Source: Aphrocallistes beatrix
Lineage: Eukaryota; Porifera; Hexactinellida; Sceptrulophora; Aphrocallistidae
Assembly: GCA_963281255.1 (NCBI GenBank)
Contig: OY725499.1
Location: 2,178,096-2,242,095 of the forward strand
Direction: 5' to 3'
DNA: 64,000 bases
Both the position numbers and the translations under genes were made by a program. Positions 33,001 through 45,385 of this stretch are shown here, one piece after another. The stretch's first letter is position 1, and each line of letters begins with the position of its first letter. The notes beneath the pieces were generated by a model, which was not told where the DNA came from, made no database searches, and worked only from the letters and a program-made list of their open reading frames with translations.

Positions 33001-33453
33001 GATTCATTCACAAAGTGGCTTGAATATTATCCGATGCCAGATCAAAAGGCAGAACGATGCTTGGAGAATGAAAGGATATACCTTTTAGATGAAATTGAAA
33101 AGTATAAGAAGTTCTTATCAAAGGAAACTTGAACAGGCCTTATTTCAATATCTCTAGATTTTGTAATTATTAATTTTGAGTTTTCTTAACCATTTGCTGG
33201 CTCTCTTTATGCACCTAGCAGTTTACTTGTGCCGACATTTATAAATGCTTGTACCTAAAGTTGAAGAATTAAATTGCTTACCATTGATAGGATTACCTAA
33301 TTTCGAGGAATCAAGGTTGCTCTAACTAATAACAGCATCAGGTCATTCTACGGAGGAGGTAGGAGGATATCAAGTTGTGCAGACTAGGCATTTGCTGTTG
33401 TGTCACATTTGACTTCACTGCAAGACTAGCAATGAATTTTACACTGAGCGTGT
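33001..33453. other. No gene recognised
   Basis: Probably decayed retroelement sequence continuing from the left; no frame or repeat end can be read. Confidence 0.3.
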
Positions 33454-33454
33454 A

Positions 33455-33950
33455 AGGCAGTGGTTCCCAACCTGGAGTCTATTGACTCCTTAGTAGTCCA
33501 CAGAAGATATCAGGGATCCACAGGATTCGAAATTCCACTTAAGGAATTCTAAATACTTTTTTATAGAGAAAATATTCCAATCTTGTAAATATTTCAGACA
33601 TGAAATCCGGCGAAAATGGGGAAGGCATTGTGGGGCACCTAGGTCTTAGGCCATGATATCATTGAATATAACTCGGATTTTCGATTTTCTTCTGTTTTCC
33701 TATTGCAAGATTCGTCTATTTGCAATAAAATTTCGAAGTAAATGCAACATGCTATTAGGCGAGTGTGAAAAAATATCAAAAAAATAGTTTATTCACTCCG
33801 CTAGTAAATTGTTTTGTTCAAATACAATTTAAACCATTGTGGGTACGAATAATAAACAACTTTTTTAACCAAAATTGTTCAACAAAGATCCCTGGAAAAT
33901 GAACTAAAACCCTGGACGATATTTTATTTTCACAGGCCTGTGGATCATCT
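33455..33950. mobile_element. hAT-like element end
   Basis: Begins CAGTGGTTCCCAACCTGGAG, a typical hAT terminus. Inside are GATCCACAGG / CCTGTGGATC and CAGGGATC / GATCCCTG pairs. The opposite terminus was not found, so the right limit is a guess. Confidence 0.45.
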
Positions 33951-34121
33951 CTAGTAGCGCTATGCAAGTGGTCAAAGCGCGCTTGTTCTTTTTTAAAAAC
34001 AATTATTTTCACTATTTCTGGGATTATATAAACATTTTTAATACAGTAGGAATTGATTTTACTATAATTAAACTAGTAATATAAAATACGAGTACATACA
34101 AAGTTATTTATACAAGTAAAG

Positions 34122-34373
34122 CTATGCAGAAAGTATGTAATCTTCCTCCTCGTCATCTCTTTCCTCTCCAGGCGAATTGGATTTACCATGAGGTAATTTC
34201 ATGTAGCAGTAAATTGCAAATAGATTATGCCTTCCTCCTTCACTTATAGCCATCCCTCTGTCCCTCTGGGAAATAGATTTACGAACCGATGGTATACATT
34301 CAAGTATAATGTCTCTAGAAATATTGTGCTTGAGATTAATTCGAGGAAGGTGAATTGGTAACTTGGATGTCAT
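34122..34373 (-). CDS. Hypothetical small protein
   Basis: 83 residues from ATG: a hydrophilic, basic first half (MTSKLPIHLPRINLKHNISR...) and an acidic tail (SPGEERDDEEEDYILSA). No signal peptide, membrane segment or known motif. The sequence just before its ATG (TGACATTTTGCTG on plus) resembles that before the bZIP-like gene, but this may be chance. Confidence 0.3.
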   Translation of the reverse strand: MTSKLPIHLPRINLKHNISRDIILECIPSVRKSISQRDRGMAISEGGRHNLFAIYCYMKLPHGKSNSPGEERDDEEEDYILSA

Positions 34374-36729
34374 TTTGCTGTTAGAATGTGTGCGTGCAAT
34401 TAGATGGCTTTATCGACTGAATATAGACCGAAGTATTTATCTACAATTTAAGTATATTGTTAAGACAAGATGATTGGGTTTTGCATTTCCTGCTCTTTCT
34501 TTTTTTGTCCATAAGAACCTGTTTCATCAAGGGATATGTTGCTAGATCAAGCCGATGTGATCCTGGATCAGAGGTAGAATCACATTTACTTGGATCTGAG
34601 TGCCTCAATCAGTCCAGTTCGACGATAGTAAGCGTTGATTCTTTTCAGTTCAATTGGAATTTTAGAAATACCTAAAAATACTCTTAATCACTTGGGTTTA
34701 ATAAAACGTCTGGCTAGCTCCCAGGACCCAGGTATACATTATAAGACTGGCTACGTAAAATAAATAAATAACTTGTTCCTAACTTCCTCATCACAGCCCA
34801 TTCCAATTTTTATCTCTCTTCTCGGATATTTATAATTTAGAATAAAATATCTCTTAATCCTCATGAACCTGACAAATTAACTATAAACTGTCTGGTATAC
34901 ATAATATATCTTGGTTTTGGTAGTATGTTTAGGTTGGAAGGTTGGATTCTGTGATTATTTAACATGACCAAATGTATACATTTACAGTACGTATAAACGT
35001 GCTTGTATTTAGTAAGATATAGACATAGACAGAGCGTTGTTTTGTTTGGATCTTTTTTTGCTCACCGTCTACGTAGATGCCAGCAGTCTAATCGTTTTTA
35101 TTATGAATGACATCGGCATCAATTTCAAATGCCATTAAAAGCATTACTATATTCGTATTCATCTAAAAAACACAACGCAAAATAAGAGTAAATAGACACT
35201 CACCTTATCGTTAGGAGTCTTGAATAGTGCATACTTTGTGTATACATTGTTTGCTAAAGCAGGGAGATCTTTTGTCTCCTTATTAGTTCTTTAAGTGTTT
35301 TCTTACATAAGATGTGGTATATAGTATTGAAAGAAAGTATTGCAAAGAATAATTGGAAAAAACTTGTAGAGTAGAATACCCTAAGTTATCAGTTGAGATA
35401 TGAGAGCTTCTAACTTAATTAAATACGTTTTCAAAGGCGTGATTAAAACTCATAAAATATTCATATTATTCGTTCACAAAGCTTTGCAGTTTGCAGTAGA
35501 GGTTTAAAACATGAATGTATGTTAAATATATATGAAATCACTCAATTTAGAAGTACTTTCTAAAGGTCTGAGATACTTATTAGGGCATGGTGGAAATAGT
35601 TCGCACAAAAACCGGAAATAGTTCGACTTTCAAAAAAGGAATTAGTTCACATGAAAACCACCATTAATCCTAGTGATAAAAAGTCGAACTATTTCCTTTT
35701 TCGAAAAGTCGAACCATTTCCGCATTACCTTTGTTAGAATGGATTCAGAAATACTAAACTCTACACAAGGATCAATTGTTGGGGCAATAGATACTATGTA
35801 TAAATGAACTGACTACAAGAAATGATTGAACATTCCTAAAACCTCCTTGTAACTATTCATGTTTAGTTAGGAATTAGTGGTACAAAATAAATACCATTAC
35901 TTGAATACGATCCAAATTCTGTTTCACCCTGAAGAATAAACACAACTCCCAGCATAATCTTTTCATTATTCCTAGAGAATAAATGAAATAAAAATTCGTC
36001 GCTCATGAAAATAAAAATTCACGAACTTTCAGCACAAATTAGAAGAATGATAGACGTTATACTACACTTACGTGTTCAATAATCCTCTCCCCCCCGACCC
36101 TATGTGGTCATTGAAGGGAGGAACAGTCAGCCACTAATAATTCCTAAAAGGAAACAACATATATAAGCTATGGTTTAGCTCCATCTTCCACTGATTAAAA
36201 TTCTGAAAAGTACACACAATGAAATAAAACTAAGAAAGTTCAATACATAATGCATAAATTAGAAAATGATAGATGATATACTACACTTACGAATAATAAA
36301 ATACCCTCTCCCTCCTGCTCAGCATTTAAGCCATCTATGAATGATAAAATATATAAGAAATAGTTTTCTCATTTACTCCTTGTTTGCATAATATATTTCT
36401 TCTAAGTACGTGATGAATGGTATACTTTACGTATCTATTGCCAACAATTTTTTAACTAGAATAGCAAATACTTACTTGAGCAGTTGTCTTCCTATTTTAC
36501 GCCTATAAAAAAAGGAGACTTGAAGGCTAAATTATTTGAGTTTTATAATACATTAAAATTTTAGAACTTTCTAAATTTGAAATTTGAAATCTACTTAAAT
36601 ATAATAAAATACCATTAGATCACGTTTGATTAATTTACTGTGTATAATAAACAGCTTGAAATGCGTTGCAAATAATTTTCTATATCTATGCAATCAGATT
36701 TCAAGTTTAGAGAGTGATTATAACTTTTT
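34374..36729. other. Gene-free stretch
   Basis: Only short chance frames. 35605-35740 holds inverted motifs (GGAAATAGTTCGACTTTC and AAGTCGAACTATTTCC), probably a small MITE. The rest is AT-rich and unidentified. Confidence 0.45.
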
Positions 36730-37680
36730 AGTGCAGCTCCTAGTATACAGGGTGTCTCAAAAGTTCTGCAACGAATTTTGCTAATGTATTATACATAATA
36801 GATAAATATCGAACATCCAATGCCTCATTTTAATCAAAAATAGAGAGGATTATCTTAATTATTTTCCAACCCAATGGCCTGTATTTCTCAATTTATTTGC
36901 AATGATGGATCATATATTTCATTGTCTCGTAAAGAATATTTTTTAACTCAATAAAAAATCTCACATCCCAGGTACATTTTATGGTTATACTTTAAAAATA
37001 CTCGTTCTTATCGAAGATTACTGCTACATAATTCAAAAGTAATAATATTATTTTAGTATTATGAATCAATTACAGAATATGGAAGTGATTGATGTAATAT
37101 TTCACTCGAAAAATAGTGATCTTCAAAATTAACACTTTTGAGCTCCAAATTTTGGAGTAATTAGTCTGTAATTATTTAAAATTTTATAAGAAATGTTTTT
37201 TGAGTAATGGATTGAGCTCATTTCTATGCTAGAAGGATACTAGATTTCATTTATGGGGGCTAATTTGGAATACAATCAAGTGATCTTAGTCAAATTAACG
37301 AAGTAAAATTGGTTGTTGCAGAACTTTTGAGACACCCTGTAGATGCTTTATGTCATAATCTGCCTGCGACGTCCGTCTGCTCGCTCCTGGAAATTCAAAT
37401 GAACCAAATTGCACCAACTTTGGATCATATATTCCTTATATGGCGGATATTTGAATCTGGGTCCAAATTATGAAATATTTCACACCTTTCCACAAAAGGT
37501 GTCAAAATGTATTAGCCAATCAGAATCCAGGGATTTAACATTACAGTTGGCTTTGATTTCATTGATTAACTTCGTTGCCGAGGAATTTTGCTGCGTCATT
37601 TCCGGTTTAAGTTATTTAGTAGGGAAAGCATACAAATTTGGGGTAGTTACTATAAATAGAAAAATCCCAGGTGCAAATTA
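36730..37680. repeat. Repeat family with AGTGCAGCTCC terminus
   Basis: Starts AGTGCAGCTCCTAGTA, is interrupted by a mariner MITE, and resumes GATGC...GACGTCCGTCTG. The inner part (37400-37570) is an inverted copy of 59080-59290. Other ends of the family are at 38493, 42976, 44689 and 59360. Confidence 0.55.
36748..37339. mobile_element. Tc1/mariner MITE, 592 bp
   Basis: Termini CAGGGTGTCTCAAAAGTTCT and AGAACTTTTGAGACACCCTG, both flanked by TA. Interior without a coding frame. Inserted into an AGTGCAGCTCC-family repeat. Confidence 0.9.
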
Positions 37681-37695
37681 GGGTTTTAATTAATT

Positions 37696-38141
37696 CAGGG
37701 GTTCTCAACCTGGGGTACGCCAGGTGTTTTTCGAGGGGTACGCTGAACCAACTTTAAATGTCTAGAAGTACTATGAAATTATGTCTGGTAATTAATTCTG
37801 ATTTGAGACATGTCAAAAGTAAACCGTAATTATGACAGTACGAATTCTTTGGTTAATTATGTAAGGTTGCTAATTACCTGTGTATATTTTGACACGAATT
37901 TATGAACTTCATTTGACTATACCATTTTAGGGTTTCAATTTCTAGATATAAATTCTAAAATTAAATTGTTATTTCCCATAATTTCAGATCAATTTAAAAT
38001 TTAATTATGTTGTGTTCATCATTACAAATTATATCAACATATAATAATTTAGCGGAATCTTGCTAGATTTGAATCGAGGGTACCTGGACTTTTCCTTTCG
38101 CCTCAGAGCGTACGCAGTTCGTAAAAGGTTGAGAACCCCGG
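37696..38141. mobile_element. hAT MITE, 446 bp
   Basis: Termini CAGGGGTTCTCAACCTGGGG and AGGTTGAGAACCCCGG, with an exact 8-bp duplication AATTAATT. The interior includes GGGTACG motifs near both ends. No coding frame. Confidence 0.88.
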
Positions 38142-38454
38142 AATTAATTAATAGGGATTATATGTAACTCAATGAACATATATGTACAAGTTAGAATCAC
38201 TCTCTAGCCTAATGTAAGGATTTTTCATATTTCCACACCTTGCCTCAAAATGTGACAAATGTGATGACCAATAAATTGCATGGTTTTAATCCAACAGCAG
38301 AATTGGTTAATATGGAATATACCTGACTCAATACACACAAACAAACAAGTTAGAATCACTCTCTAAACTTGAAATTTGATTTGCTGAAATGAAAAAAATG
38401 TTTGAAACACAATTAAGGATTTAAATCATCCAAATACCTTACGAGTCATTTAAT

Positions 38455-38700
38455 GGGGCTGCACTATCGGTCTGTCGACACCCCCGACATTTTTAGTGCA
38501 GCTCCTATCGGGAGATGCCCTTATGGCATGGACGGAGTATCTCATCCATCCGTCCGTATGTATGTATGTATGTATGTCCGTACGCGCGCTACTGCGAAAT
38601 CTAGTAGTTCGATTTTTACCAAATTTCGCATGTAGGATCTCATTATTGTGTAGATGTGCACCGTCAACATTTTTTCGCAAATCTCATCACTTCCGGTTTT
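38455..38700. repeat. Repeat ends GCTGCACTATCGGTCTGTCG and AGTGCAGCTCC, with a TATG microsatellite
   Basis: Two repeat termini lie in tandem. The first recurs at 9264 and, inverted, at 58645-58672. The second is followed by CCATCCGTCCG, a short (TATG)n run and CCGTACGCGCGCTACTG. A related stretch is at 43895-44090. Confidence 0.5.
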
Positions 38701-39022
38701 TATAAGTACGTATATATTCATATTTTAACACCACCACTGCAAAGCTTTGTTTATAGATATAAGCAAGATCTCAACAATTAATGTAGGGTATTTCACCATG
38801 TAGGATCCGATTTTCGCGCTTTGAAAGTAATAATATGAATATTTTATGACTTATTAACATATTGATATATACATATTTTCATACCTTTTAAAAAAAGTTT
38901 TATTTTGAGCTAAAAGCAAGTTCTCAACGGCTAATATAGGATATTTTAATATGTAGATTCCGATTTTCACACTTTGAAAGTGGTCATCTAAGTATTTTAT
39001 GACTTATTAACATATTGATATA

Positions 39023-39285
39023 CAGTGGAAACTGGCTATAAGAACATCGTTGGGAGTTGAAAAAAAGTTCTTATAACCGATATGTTCTTATAACAGTATT
39101 TCGGCTATAAGAACGTTCTTATAACTGACATAAGAAGTCAGATATGTCGGCTATAAGAACATGTCAGAAATTACAAAATTGGTTGTGTATGAATGAAAAA
39201 ATGAGAACTTGACTACTAATAGTTCTAGAAATTATTGATAGAATGTTCTTATAACCGATATTAGATGTTCTTATAGCCGGTTCTG
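39023..39285. mobile_element. Tigger/pogo-like MITE
   Basis: Termini CAGTGGAAACTGGCTATAAG and CTTATAGCCGGTTCTG, with repeated GTTCTTATAACCGATA inside. TA is present at the left; the right flank is TT. Confidence 0.7.
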
Positions 39286-39297
39286 TTTAAATAGTAA

Positions 39298-39500
39298 CAA
39301 GCGCGCTTCGCTTGCTTGCGCTGCGCGGCTGGCGGACACTTCGTGTCCGCGGGAGGCTCCCTTCGGTCGCCTGGAGGTGACATTGGTTGATTATAAGGGA
39401 GATATCATCTCTAAATATGTCCATCTTAGTTTTAAAATCGATTTCACTCGAAAAGTCTATGGCTCCACTAAGTTCTGAGCTCAGACGAAGAGATAAGTGA
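39298..39500 (-). mobile_element. Helitron, subfamily 1, internally deleted
   Basis: Begins after A at 39297 with CAAGCGCGCTTCGCTTGC, then the family body up to the GAGCTCAGA motif with a deletion. The TC end is not found. Confidence 0.6.
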
Positions 39501-39607
39501 TAAATTGTGCTGACCAATGAAATTCGATATTTTATAATACAGATACTTGTAGTTGGGATCTGTTTGATATCCCCAGGCGTATTAAATTTACAAATCTAAG
39601 TCTAATA

Positions 39608-39808
39608 CAGTCGACTCAGTTGAATAGGATCACATTGGCCAGAGGACATTTTGGCACGATTAAACAGAGAGCCCTACTAACCGAAAATATTTTGTATTAA
39701 CTTCTACGTATAGTATGAGAAATATTACGGTCCTGCCAAAAGTGGTCCGATTATGCAGAGTTGACCGGATTAACCAGTGGTCCAATAAGTATTAAGTGGA
39801 GTCGACTG
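39608..39808. mobile_element. pogo/mariner-like palindromic MITE
   Basis: Third copy of the CAGTCGACTC family, with TA on both sides; more diverged inside than the copies at 18 and 19 kb. Confidence 0.78.
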
Positions 39809-39933
39809 TATTTAAATTCACAAAATTAATTTACTCACTTATAAGCGAAAAAACAACAACAAATAGATATCTCAGTTTTTGCATGCGCTGCAATAGTAAG
39901 TGAGGATAGCCCTGCATACATATTATTACTTAA

Positions 39934-40159
39934 CAAGCGCGCTTGAAAACCAAAGCTAGAGACTGGCTTACAATGTCAACCGTTGTAAGCCAGTCTCTAG
40001 CCTATTTTGTGATTTGTTTACTTTATCTATTGTAAACAAATAATTTATCCTATTGATCTAAAAATATGATATTCGAAATCTACGCCCCTAAAACCCCATT
40101 TCAACCGTTGAAGCTAGTCTCAAGCTTATTTTTGTAATTTGTTTACTTAATATATAAGA
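39934..40159 (-). mobile_element. Short Helitron derivative, subfamily 2
   Basis: Between A (39933) and T (40160). The GC-rich 3' end is reduced to the perfect palindrome CAAGCGCGCTTG; the other end is TCTTATATATTAAGTAAAC on the minus strand. 226 bp in total, so most of the body is deleted. Confidence 0.6.
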
Positions 40160-40176
40160 TTAATCTTTATTATTAA

Positions 40177-41548
40177 CAAGCGCGCTTCGCTTGCGCAGCG
40201 CAGCGCAGTTTGCGGACACTGTGTGTCCGCAAACAGAGTTACCCCAGAGTTGTATGCGGGGCGGGCCGAGTATTATTATCAGCCTTCGGGCTTTGCGGGT
40301 CGAGTTTTTTTGTCGCGGGTCTTAAGCCCGCAGCAGGCCCGCACAATACCTGATAGTACTGAGTTTATAATCAACGATTGTAAGATATTTACTAGATATT
40401 AGTCGTCCATCCTAACGATAGTTTAATCTGCAAATTGCGAATTCAATTATGTAATTGAACTTCTATGTTTTGAAGAATTGACTAATCCTATAACGTTGTT
40501 GATCAGAACGAGACTTTTCGCATACCGGACTTATAATAACCGCTAGGAGATCTCTGCTTTCGCCGAAATATGTGTCTGCATTAGAATTTATTGCTTTAGC
40601 CCATCGTGCTGGATTCTGTTAGGATTATTTCATTAGTTTATTAAAATACCTATAGTCTTTCTCAATACATATTCTCTGTAATACACAAAGATTTGTATGG
40701 CGAAACAAATGTTCTGGATATTCGCGGGCCTGTTGCGGGCTGGGCCGCGGGTAAAATTTAATAAAACTGCGGGCCGCGGGCCGGGCTGCGGGTTGGATTT
40801 ACTCAAATAGCGGGCCTGCGGTTACGAAATTCCGGCCCGCGTGCAACTCTGAGTTACCCAATGGGCGCTTGGAGATATTAGAAAAACAATACGTCGCTTT
40901 CTTGTTCTCTACTAAGTATGCTGAATTGTCATTTGTCTGCAGCTACTTTAATGAAATCAGAACTGTAGAAGAAAATTTAGGTTCGTGATAAATAGAATTT
41001 ACCTCATATAAAGTCAACTAATCCTGAATGTAAGGTCAATTTGAATCCACAAAGTTCACATTACTAAAGATTATTATACTTGAATAATCAACCAATTTCA
41101 TTTAACAACAATTAAAATGTGTTATATGCTATGATCAATTAATTCGATCATAAAATAACTTTCTACAATCAAATTATAGACTCAAAATAGCTATATTCAA
41201 TCATTTATATGAAATAGAATCGTGTGAATCGCATTATAAAAGGCTGATAATTGATTGGTTCACATAAACCAATGAATTTCAATCACAAATAGTTATTTTG
41301 ATTGTATGCATAAGTCAATACTATTTTATTCCAATGTATTTGCATTATAAAATAATCGAATTTGATTGGTCAGCACATTTTGTCACCTATCTCGGCGAGG
41401 TGTGAACATTTCGCTTAGATCTTCGAAATTAATCCTAGATTCACCATTTAACACCTACATGCCAATTTTCATATCTCTACGACTTGCCAATTCTTCAATC
41501 AATTCGGACAAACAAAAACAAAAAATCCTAGCATTTTAATATATAAGA
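40177..41548 (-). mobile_element. Helitron, subfamily 2, carrying a hAT insertion
   Basis: Between A (40176) and T (41549). Plus-strand left edge CAAGCGCGCTTCGCTTGCGC; minus-strand start TCTTATATATTAAAATGC. The element is split by the hAT-like insertion at 40245-40851; its right part forms an inverted repeat with 41560-41905. Confidence 0.7.
40245..40851. mobile_element. hAT-like element, 607 bp, GC-rich ends
   Basis: Termini CAGAGTTGTATGCGGGGC and GCCCGCGTGCAACTCTG, with an exact 8-bp duplication AGTTACCC. The end regions are dense in GCGGGCC / GGCCCGC, the centre is AT-rich. It interrupts a Helitron. Confidence 0.88.
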
Positions 41549-41905
41549 TGATTGAATACTGCTATTTTGAGTCTATAATTTGATTGTTAACAACAATTAA
41601 AGTGTGTTATATGCTACGATCAATCAATTCGTTCATAAAATAACTTTTAACGACATGGACTGGAATTGATTATTTAAGTATAATAATCTTTAGCAATGTG
41701 AACTTTATGTATTCAATTTGAGCTTACAATTCAGGATTAGTTGACTTAATACGAAGTAAATTATATTAATCACGAAACAAAATTTCTGCTGCAGTTCTGA
41801 TTTCATTAATGTAACCGTAGACAAATGACAATCCAGCGTACTTAGTATAAAACAAGAAAGCGACGTATTGTTTCTCTAATATCCCCAAGCGCCCACTGGG
41901 TAAAT
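40863..41905. repeat. Large inverted repeat, arms ~350-400 bp
   Basis: The arm from about 40863 (GCTTGGAGATATTAGAAAAACAATACG) to 41200 returns inverted at about 41560-41905 (CAGTTCTGATTTCATTAA..., AAGAAAGCGACGTATTG). A third, direct copy follows at 42300-42660. It arises from head-to-head Helitrons. Confidence 0.65.
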
Positions 41906-41960
41906 CTGCAGACACGCAGTGTTTGGAAGCCGCGCAGCGCAAGCAAGCGAAGCGCGCTTG
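41549..41960 (+). mobile_element. Helitron 3' part, plus orientation
   Basis: Ends GCGAAGCGCGCTTG at 41960, followed by T. Its left edge abuts the end of the minus-oriented Helitron, so its own TC end is lost. Confidence 0.55.
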
Positions 41961-42719
41961 TACTATATTAAAACTCTAGGATTTTTTTGTTTTTTTGTTT
42001 GTCCGAATTGATTGAAGAATTGGCAAGTCGTAGAGATACGAAAATTGGCATGTAGGTGTCAAATGGTGAATCTAGGATTAAGTTCGAATATCTAAGCTAA
42101 ATGTTCACACCTCGCCGGGATAGGTGACAAAATCAGCTGACCAATCAAATTCGATTATTTTATAATGCAAATACATTAGAATAAAATAGTAGTGACTTAT
42201 GCATACAATCCAAAGGACTATTTGTGGTTGAAATTCATTGGTTTATGTGAGAACCAATCAATTATCAGCATTTTATAATGCCATTCACACGATTCTATTT
42301 CATATAAATGATTGAATATTGCTATTATGAGTCTATAATTTGATTGTTAACAACAATTAAAGTGTGTTATATGCTACGATCAATCAATTCGATCATAAAA
42401 TAACTTTTAACGACATGGACTGGAATTGATTATTTAATTATTATAATATTTAGCAATGTGAACTTTGTGTATTCAAATTGAGCTTACATTCAGGATTAGT
42501 TGACTTAATACGAAGTAAATTATATTTATCACGAAACAAAATTTCTGCTACAGTTCTGATTTCATTAATATAACCGTAGACAAATGGCAATCCAGCGTAC
42601 TTAGTATAAAACAAGAAAGCGACGTATGGTTTCTCTAATATCCGCAAGCGCCCACTGGGTAAATCTGCAGACACGCAGTGTTTGGAAGCCGTGCAGCGCA
42701 AGCAAGCGAAGCGCGCTTG
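41961..42719 (+). mobile_element. Helitron, subfamily 2, plus orientation
   Basis: Starts TACTATATTAAAACTCTAGG (the TC terminus is altered), contains the family block GTCCGAATTGATTGAAGAATT, and ends GCGAAGCGCGCTTG. It is directly head-to-tail with the preceding copy. 42721-42944 is a further, minus-oriented piece ending in the TCTTACATATTAAAACGC terminus, and 42953 starts another. Confidence 0.6.
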
Positions 42720-42975
42720 TATAGTATAAGTCACAACTGTTTGATCCCCAATGTATTTGCATTATAAAAGAATTGAATTTCATTGGTTAGCACAATTTGT
42801 CACATATCTCGGCGAGGTGTGAAGATTTTGCTTAGATCTTCGAAATTAATCGTAGACTCATTATTATTTGCCTGTGTCCCAGTTCCTCAATCAATTCTGG
42901 TAAACAAAATAACAAAAAAAAATATTGCGTTTTAATATGTAAGATTAATTAATCTTATATATTAAAACGCTAGGA

Positions 42976-43090
42976 TATTTAGTGCAGCTCCTAGTATAGG
43001 GGATGCATTATGTCATGATCGGCGTGTCACGTCTGTCCGTCCGCCCATCCATCCATCCATCCATTTATCTGTCTGCTCGCTAAAAACTCA
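42976..43090. repeat. AGTGCAGCTCC-family end with CCAT microsatellite
   Basis: AGTGCAGCTCCTAGTATAGG followed by GTCTGTCCGTCCGCC and (CCAT)n. It truncates a Helitron start at about 42975. Confidence 0.5.
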
Positions 43091-43094
43091 CAAT

Positions 43095-43215
43095 TTGGAG
43101 GTCCTTGCTGCTGGGCCCACTTCTGCTGGTGGGCTCACACCTGCTGGTGGGCTCACATCAGTTAGTGAGCCTACATCTGTTGGTGAGCTCACATCTGTTG
43201 GTGAGCTCACATCTG
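43095..43215. repeat. 24-bp minisatellite
   Basis: About five copies of a unit GGTG(A/G)GCTCACA(T/C)CTGTT, GC-rich against its surroundings. Both strands are open through it, but no gene start or neighbouring exon supports coding. Confidence 0.7.
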
Positions 43216-44980
43216 CTGGCGGGGGCAGGACTCTCGCCAACGCCCCGATGGATTCCCCCAGTTCACTAGATAAAACAAGACATGGTATGCATATAGTGGT
43301 TGTACTAAACCTGTAAGAAATATTATATTTTTGATTTCTAATTCGTAATCTACACATTCTAATTACGCATAATTGAGATCCTCAACTCAATTACTAACTC
43401 CCAAGTTTTAAAATATCTACCTTTGATACCTGATGCTACTTGTTCCTAGTCACGGCCATTATATATGATGGCGAAATAAAAAATAGACTATTTCTTACAG
43501 TTTGAGTACATATTCCTTTATGAGTAGATCAACTTCAATACTATTTGTATAGAGGTTTTCGTGGTGGTCGAATACTTTTGTCCGGGTAGTGTATGTGAAT
43601 GCCCGGACCACCTTTGGCCTGCGTGCTACTGCTACGCCCCTGTACAAGCATGCTCAGTAATCTATATCGGTACTCACATTGTTCGGGCAGGGGAATTCTC
43701 CAGGGAGCTGGATGAACTCGATGAACTCGATGAACTCGATCTAAAAGAAAATAATATTTGTAACAATTTGCGAGTAATGCAAGCATACTCACATTCATAG
43801 GAGCTGAACATGCCCACCATTAGTTCAATATTTGACGCCTGAATACATTAACTCAATTGAAAATATGATTATTAAATCGATTAGCGCCCGTTATTAATGC
43901 AGTTCCTGTACCTGGTGGCATGGAAGGCGTGCTACATCCGTCCGTCCGTATGATGTACGTATGTCCGTACGCGCGCTACTGTGAAATCTGCCAGTCCGAT
44001 TTTACCAAATTCCGTAAGTAGGATCTCTTTATGGTGCAGGTGTTACGCGTACCGTAAATTTTTTTTTCGCAAAATTCTATCAAAAAATAAGCTCTGTACC
44101 AAATATTTGAGATCAGGACAGGACTGCCTTTAAGTTCCAATATCCTGAATGTAGTAAAATATAGCAGAGCAATAGAGAGCTGATGAACCATCATTTCCAG
44201 AGCGATAGAACGTTTAAAATTTTTGAGCAACTCAACATCATCAAATAAAATCAGGAAGCAACGAGAGCGAACTACTACAAAAAGTGTTCTTTTGAAATGC
44301 CCTAATTATTATGCAGTTATAATTACTGCACTAACGAATTTGGTTAAATGTACCAAAATTTGTTATAACTCGAAAATATTGACAAAATTAATGGAAAGAA
44401 TTACAAAATTAATGAAAACTCTCACAAATATGTGAAAAATCTTTCAAAATTTAGATAATATAAACAAAATTATTCAAAAGATTGACAAAAAGGGAATGAT
44501 CTAAAATGTGTTGTTCTTAGGAAAACAGTTTGTGTTGCAACATGTTGCAACACAAACTGTCTTACACAAACTGTTTACAAAACATCTTAATAGAGTTTGT
44601 ATACTCGTATAATGTATATTAATTTGAACTTGATCCAAAATCAGAAAATATTATTCTAATCGAACACTCGGTATAACAGATAGACAATAGTGCAGCTCCA
44701 GTATCACAGTCCAGACTCCAGAGGGATCGGAATGTGAACGTGATGAAAAATAGTCGGATTTAGGCAAAAGTTTTAAAGGAAAGTATGAAATGATCAAATA
44801 TTAAATATTAACGTTGATTCTCAAAGAAAAATTAAGAAAAATAGAAATTAACTAACCCTGAAGACATCTGAGTTAGCTCCTCAGAGAGGCGAATCAGAGT
44901 AGCAATCGTTCTTGTGAGGAGAAGGATCATTTCTTCCCGATTTTCCATTATTGCTAAGTTGAATAATCTTTGCAATAAAT
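43216..44980. other. Gene-free stretch with repeat ends
   Basis: Contains a Tc1-type end (ACTTTTGTCCGGGTAGTG then TA, 43575-43594), a short GATGAACTC triplication (43716-43741), a relative of the 38.5-kb repeat (43895-44090), a 20-base self-complementary patch around GTGTTGCAACATGTTGCAAC (44531-44550), and an AGTGCAGCTCC end at 44689. Confidence 0.45.
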
Positions 44981-44981
44981 C

Positions 44982-45005
44982 GTGTGTGTGTGTGTGTGTG
45001 TGTGT
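44982..45005. repeat. (GT)n microsatellite
   Basis: About 11 GT units. Confidence 0.9.
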
Positions 45006-45385
45006 AATTAAACTACATCTATAATGGTGTGTGAAACAGTTTAAGGTCAGACAGACATTAGTGTTCACAAAACCACAAACATTGGAATGTTCATCATTCG
45101 ATAACTTAAATCACTCATCTATAAAACAAATTTGATCAAACGCCTCTGATTCTGATTGATTTTTCGTGGATTTGTGCCATTTTTGAAGAATTAGCAGTGG
45201 TTTTTGTCTAGTTAATTATTCGATAACGAAATCCTCAGATTAGATCTTCTAAGAGTGTCTGGCTGGACAAGTGTGAAGTATGTGCTTTAGTAGCCAATCA
45301 AAGCCTGGAATATAAAATAAAAATAAAATAAAAATAGATATAAGATCTAAAAATCACGAAAATCTAGAGGGGCGTGCCCTGTCAT

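Noticed and set aside
43095-43357. Pro/Ser- and Gly/Thr-rich ORFs on both strands
   Set aside because: They are readings of the 24-bp minisatellite.
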